Below, one piece after another: positions 60,916 to 64,000 of a DNA stretch of 64,000 bases. Position 1 is the stretch's first letter. Every line of letters begins with the position of its first letter. The notes below the pieces were generated by a model. It saw nothing but the letters and a program-made list of their open reading frames with translations. It had not been told where the DNA came from and made no database searches. This DNA comes from an uncultured Lachnospiraceae bacterium (GTDB lineage: Bacteria > Bacillota > Clostridia > Lachnospirales > Lachnospiraceae). A program made the translations under genes and the position numbers. The stretch spans positions 63,819 through 127,818 of the forward strand of contig CAJUQY010000001.1 of NCBI GenBank assembly GCA_910588815.1. Direction: 5' to 3'.

Positions 60916-61840
60916 TGCAAAGAAACTTTTTGACGATGTAAATTTACAGCGGGTTCTGGGAGCGAGTACCCATATCCGGTTGATTGGAGACATTTTTCAG
61001 GATATTGCAGAGCACGGAGAGGATGGGGAAGATATGCTGCAGACGATCCGGGGCATTGCCGGACACTTTACCGCGACCAGAGGGGAATCCAGCCAGGCAA
61101 TTTCCAATGCAGTTATGCAGATGACCAGGCTTCCCGGGAAAGGAAGCTGTGAGGAGATCAGGAGAGCGATACGGGAAACCGTTGCCGATTACAGATCCGG
61201 GACAGAAAAAGATTTGGACAAGATTAAATCGTTTCTATGGACGGTTTTGGAAGATAAGAAGAGGCTTCTGTTGTTTGATTATTCCAGCACAGTGGCGGCT
61301 GTGGCAGCCCTGGGGCGTGAGCACGGCGTCCGGTTCCACTGCTATATTCCGGAAAGCCGCGCCCTTGACGGAGGAAGGCCCTACGTGCGTCCGTTCCTGG
61401 AAGCGGGGCACAGTGTCCATTTTATTCCGGACAGCGCGATGTATCACTACATACGGAAATGTGATGCGGCCCTGATCGGCTCGGAAACCTTCTATCCGGA
61501 CGGGACCTGTTTCAATACGGTCGGCTCAGAGATGGCCGCCTGTCTGTGCAGACAGTTCCATGTGCCTTTTTATGTGCCGACTCCTTTGCTTAAGGTAGAT
61601 ATGCGGGCGCTTTACGGGCACCGGAAAAAACCGGTCATCGATGATCACAAGGACCGTATGGCAGCGGGGTGGAGCGAGGAGGAGCGGGAGAAGGTCAATT
61701 TTATCTGCCCGGAGCTGGTGGCCATTCCCTCTGAGTACATCACTGCCTATATTACGGAGGAGGGGATTCTTCCGCCGTGGGCCATGTACACGGCCAGCCT
61801 GGCTTATTGTAAGAAACTGACAGGAGGTGGGAAGGCATGA
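60872..61840 (+). CDS. eIF2B/MtnA-fold protein, sugar-phosphate isomerase-like
   Basis: The 322-aa protein belongs to the IF-2B family, which includes methylthioribose-1-phosphate isomerase, ribose-1,5-bisphosphate isomerase and eIF2B subunits. It has 'PESRALDGGRP' (160-170) and 'GSETFYPDGTCFNTVGS' (203-219). MtnA's catalytic Asp in GADR is Glu205 here. Its catalytic Cys position reads 'FDYSSTV' without Cys. GAGGAGG precedes the ATG, which lies 44 bp inside the deacetylase gene. A variant isomerase or regulatory role is possible. Confidence 0.7.
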   Translation: MLTVESKWRERLSPDAKKLFDDVNLQRVLGASTHIRLIGDIFQDIAEHGEDGEDMLQTIRGIAGHFTATRGESSQAISNAVMQMTRLPGKGSCEEIRRAIRETVADYRSGTEKDLDKIKSFLWTVLEDKKRLLLFDYSSTVAAVAALGREHGVRFHCYIPESRALDGGRPYVRPFLEAGHSVHFIPDSAMYHYIRKCDAALIGSETFYPDGTCFNTVGSEMAACLCRQFHVPFYVPTPLLKVDMRALYGHRKKPVIDDHKDRMAAGWSEEEREKVNFICPELVAIPSEYITAYITEEGILPPWAMYTASLAYCKKLTGGGKA

Positions 61841-62616
61841 AGGGCAGAGTGATCTGTATGGTGCAGACCAGACCGCTCCCGGGAAGCTTCCGAAACAGCG
61901 GGGAAACCATTGATACCATCACGGAACAGGCTCTGGAAGAAACCGGGATTCTTGCAGAATGCGGAGTGAAGACGATTATTTTACAGAATATGGGAGATAT
62001 GCCCATCAGGCAGCAGTCCTCTCCCGAGGCAATTGCTTATCTTACTGTTGTGGGAGGCGCGATCCGGCGGAATTTTCCGGAGCTTTCTCTGGGAGTCCTG
62101 GTGAATTGGGACGGTGTGGCGGCGCTTGCCGTAGCAGATGCGGTCGGTGCGGATTTTGTGCGTGTGGAGCATTTGTATACAGGGGCGGAGGTGACCAGCG
62201 CCGGGATATTGCAGGGACAGTGCTGTGAAATTACGGCATTGAAGCGGAAGCTTGGTTCCGGGATCCCGATCTATGCAGACGTGTGGGAACCTCATGGGAT
62301 CCCGCTGGGCCCCCAGCCGCTCGACGAGGCCGCCTGGCAGTGTGTCCATGAGGCTTTTGCGGACGGTCTCTTTTTGTGCGGGAAAAGCGCGGAGCAGAGC
62401 ATTGCGATGGCCAGGCAGGTGAGAGCGCGGCTGCCCCGGGCGCCATTGTATCTCGGAGGCGGCGCCAACGGGGAGAATGTCCGGGAATTACTGCAATATT
62501 ATGACGGAGTCTGTGTTGCGACATGGATTAAAAACGGTGATATGTCCAATCCGGTGGACCGGGACAGAACCAGATATTTTGTGGAGCAGGCGGCTCTGGA
62601 GGAGAAAATGATATGA
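61837..62616 (+). CDS. BtpA/SgcQ-family protein
   Basis: The 259-aa TIM-barrel-like protein has the BtpA pattern: 'MVQTRPLPGS' near residue 8, 'LGVLVNWDGVAALAVADAVGADFVRV', and 'LYLGGGANGENVRELLQYYDGVCVATWIK'. E. coli SgcQ, of an uncharacterised sugar operon, belongs here. The family's biochemical role is not firmly known. It is coupled by ATGA overlaps at both ends. Confidence 0.85.
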   Translation: MKGRVICMVQTRPLPGSFRNSGETIDTITEQALEETGILAECGVKTIILQNMGDMPIRQQSSPEAIAYLTVVGGAIRRNFPELSLGVLVNWDGVAALAVADAVGADFVRVEHLYTGAEVTSAGILQGQCCEITALKRKLGSGIPIYADVWEPHGIPLGPQPLDEAAWQCVHEAFADGLFLCGKSAEQSIAMARQVRARLPRAPLYLGGGANGENVRELLQYYDGVCVATWIKNGDMSNPVDRDRTRYFVEQAALEEKMI

Positions 62617-63374
62617 GGCTGATTGTTGCAAAGGATTATACGCATCTTAGTCGGATTGCGGCCGACAAAGTGGAAAACCAGGTTTTGTTAAAGCCGGACA
62701 GCCGTATAGGGACCGTGACCGGCGCTTCGCCGGCAGGTATGTATCTGGAGCTGGTGCGGCGCTGTCAGGAAGAGGGGCTGGATTTTTCAGAGGTTTCTAC
62801 GGTCAATACGGATGAATATGCCGGGCTTTCCGGGGATCATCCCCAGTCTTACCGGTATTATCTAGACCACCATTTCCTGGAACCCTGCAGAATCCGCAGG
62901 GAACGGACGGAGGTTCCCAGAGGCGATGCAAAAGACCTGGAAGAGGAATGCCGCCGCTATGAAACATTTTACAGAAAGAATCCCGTGGATCTGCAGATCC
63001 TCGGGATCGGGCACAGCGGCCATATCGGATTCAATGAGCCGGAGCATTATTTCCCGGAGGAGACGCATATGGTTTCGCTGGCCCCGGAGACAATTGCGGC
63101 CAATGCAGAATACTTTGACGATCCGGAGCAGATGCCGGCGAAAGCACTCACAGTGGGAATCGGTACCTTGATGCAGGCAAAGAGCATTCTCCTGCTTGTC
63201 AGCGGAAAGTCCAAGGCGGAGATTGTCTATCGCTTCCTCTGCGGAAATATTACGCCGGAGGTACCGGCGACGGTTCTGCGCCTGCATCAGAATGTGACCG
63301 CGGTGCTGGATGAAGATGCACTTTCGGTGGTCAGGCAGAGGGCGCCGGAGCGGCTGCGGCAGCTCCTGGGGTAA
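62613..63374 (+). CDS. Glucosamine-6-phosphate deaminase-like protein (NagB family)
   Basis: NagB turns glucosamine-6-phosphate into fructose-6-phosphate and ammonia. The 253-aa protein keeps 'NTDEY' (D67, E. coli D72) and 'GHIGFNEP' (H137, E142). The residue matching E. coli Asp141 is Ser135 ('GIGHSGH'), where other members have Asp or Asn. The substrate may therefore not be glucosamine-6-phosphate. It is the last gene of the operon and ends at a rearrangement junction. Confidence 0.85.
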   Translation: MRLIVAKDYTHLSRIAADKVENQVLLKPDSRIGTVTGASPAGMYLELVRRCQEEGLDFSEVSTVNTDEYAGLSGDHPQSYRYYLDHHFLEPCRIRRERTEVPRGDAKDLEEECRRYETFYRKNPVDLQILGIGHSGHIGFNEPEHYFPEETHMVSLAPETIAANAEYFDDPEQMPAKALTVGIGTLMQAKSILLLVSGKSKAEIVYRFLCGNITPEVPATVLRLHQNVTAVLDEDALSVVRQRAPERLRQLLG

Positions 63375-63742
63375 GCGATGTTATTGGCCATCATTAATGT
63401 TCCTTTTCTTGTTTCCTCAGTACCATGCCAAGTCGCCCATTGTATTGTTTCATAAATACCAGGGTGTTCGATCATGTAGTTAAGGTATGCCTGGCCCACA
63501 CTTTGTATTGCATCATCCCCGATTTTGCCGATAGCTGCCTGCATCATCCGTTCATTCATGGTTTTCATGCCATTATGGGCGATTTCCCTAAGCAGGGCTT
63601 CAAGGCTGTCTATGTGGTTATATAATGACGGGGTACGGATATTAAGACTTTCGGCAACGACTTTTAAAGAAACATTGCTTAAACCGTTTTTATCCGCTAT
63701 ATCCGCAGCAGTATGTATTACATCAGCTTTTGTTATCCGCAT
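63287..63742 (-). pseudogene. TetR-family regulator, truncated at the nagB end
   Basis: The ATG at 63742 begins a helix-turn-helix protein: 'TKADVIHTAADIADKNGLSNVSLKVVAESLNIRTPSLYNHI'. The C-terminal WHG-type domain starts with 'GQAYLNYMIEHPGIYETIQWATWHGTEETRKG'. Homology ends at about 63377 (residue 122), right at the nagB stop. The frame then runs on to 63287 inside nagB antisense with no TetR-like sequence. About the last 70 residues are missing, so it is probably non-functional. Confidence 0.75.
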
Positions 63743-63781
63743 AGGTTTACCTCTCACAAAGATATTTTCTAACAATTTTTG

Positions 63782-63931
63782 AATAAAACCCGTGATAGAA
63801 TTAGAGATGATACGGTTTTGAAGAATTATCCTCTCTATTGTCCAAAGTGCAAGCAGGAAACCTTGATTGAAGCGAAGAATTTAAAAGTAACAGTTATCAG
63901 AGAGCCAGACGCAAAGACGCAGAGCCGATGA
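63782..63931 (+). pseudogene. Cysteine-rich KTR-domain protein, 5'-truncated remnant
   Basis: The open frame without a start codon reads 'NKTRDRIRDDTVLKNYPLYC', continues with 'PKCKQETLIEAKNLKVTVI', and ends 'KTQSR'. This is the 3' part of small KTR-domain proteins that accompany conjugative transposons. The N-terminal zinc-ribbon half is missing. It ends in the following terminator. Confidence 0.8.
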
Positions 63932-63965
63932 ACTTGTGAGAAAACCTCACAGCTCATCGGCTCTG
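63920..63965 (+). terminator. Terminator after the KTR remnant
   Basis: CAGAGCCGATGA (63920-63931) pairs perfectly with TCATCGGCTCTG (63954-63965), with an inner TGTGAG/CTCACA stem. TTTGTT follows. The KTR stop codon lies in the first arm. Confidence 0.8.
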
Positions 63966-64000
63966 TTTGTTAGAAAGAATAAATATTTAGTTGTTGTTCG

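Noticed and set aside
1..64000. CRISPR arrays, rRNA or tRNA genes
   Set aside because: I scanned for spaced direct repeats, tRNA-like cloverleaf ends and conserved rRNA segments by eye and saw none. A tRNAscan or CRISPR-finder run would settle it.

Overview
The window reads as the chromosome of an anaerobic, flagellated Firmicute of the class Clostridia, most like the Lachnospiraceae. This rests on Bacillus/Clostridium-type flagellar gene order, a class III anaerobic ribonucleotide reductase (NrdD/NrdG), a CwlD-type cortex amidase, an F-type ATPase whose c-subunit carries Na+-binding residues, and strong AGGAGG-type ribosome binding sites. No rRNA, tRNA or CRISPR array was seen.

Bases 1-11000 hold flagellar genes. 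The 3' end of fliD is followed by a degenerate nucleotidyltransferase-fold protein. A minus-strand operon flgM-flgN-flgK-flgL-(YviE position)-fliW-csrA matches the Bacillus order. A plus-strand set follows: a FliK-like protein, a free-standing FlhB C-terminal domain, a lytic transglycosylase and a PilZ protein. Bases 11000-30600 form a glycosylation island around the flagellin gene (27092-27916). It has at least seven glycosyltransferase-type genes, two of them frameshifted at short homopolymers. Two AT-richer blocks interrupt the island: an AAA-ATPase/nuclease-fold gene with two tandem XRE regulators (12.2-15.6 kb), and an uncharacterised membrane/lipoprotein block (22.0-26.9 kb) that ends in an OmpA-like lipoprotein.

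Bases 30500-41000 carry an ABC exporter, a serine hydrolase, a small helical protein, nrdDG behind two NrdR-like boxes, an ECF sigma/anti-sigma pair with a matching autogenous promoter, and a uroporphyrinogen-decarboxylase-like protein. Bases 41100-51600 run cwlD, then tsaC/sua5, a phosphatase-like protein, rpiB, a dCMP deaminase and the full ATP synthase operon. A chemotaxis receptor follows on the minus strand.

Bases 53860-63374 are one long operon: a GntR regulator, a ribose-type ABC importer, a PfkB kinase, a deacetylase-fold protein, an eIF2B-fold protein, a BtpA/SgcQ protein and a NagB-like deaminase. Together they look like uptake and breakdown of an unidentified amino-sugar-like compound. 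The right edge is a mobile-element scar: a TetR gene truncated at the nagB stop codon, and the 3' half of a cysteine-rich KTR gene with its terminator.

Most interesting leads: the uncharacterised catabolic operon, the OmpA-lipoprotein membrane block, homopolymer frameshifts in the flagellar glycosylation genes, and a flagellin leader that appears built for CsrA/FliW control.
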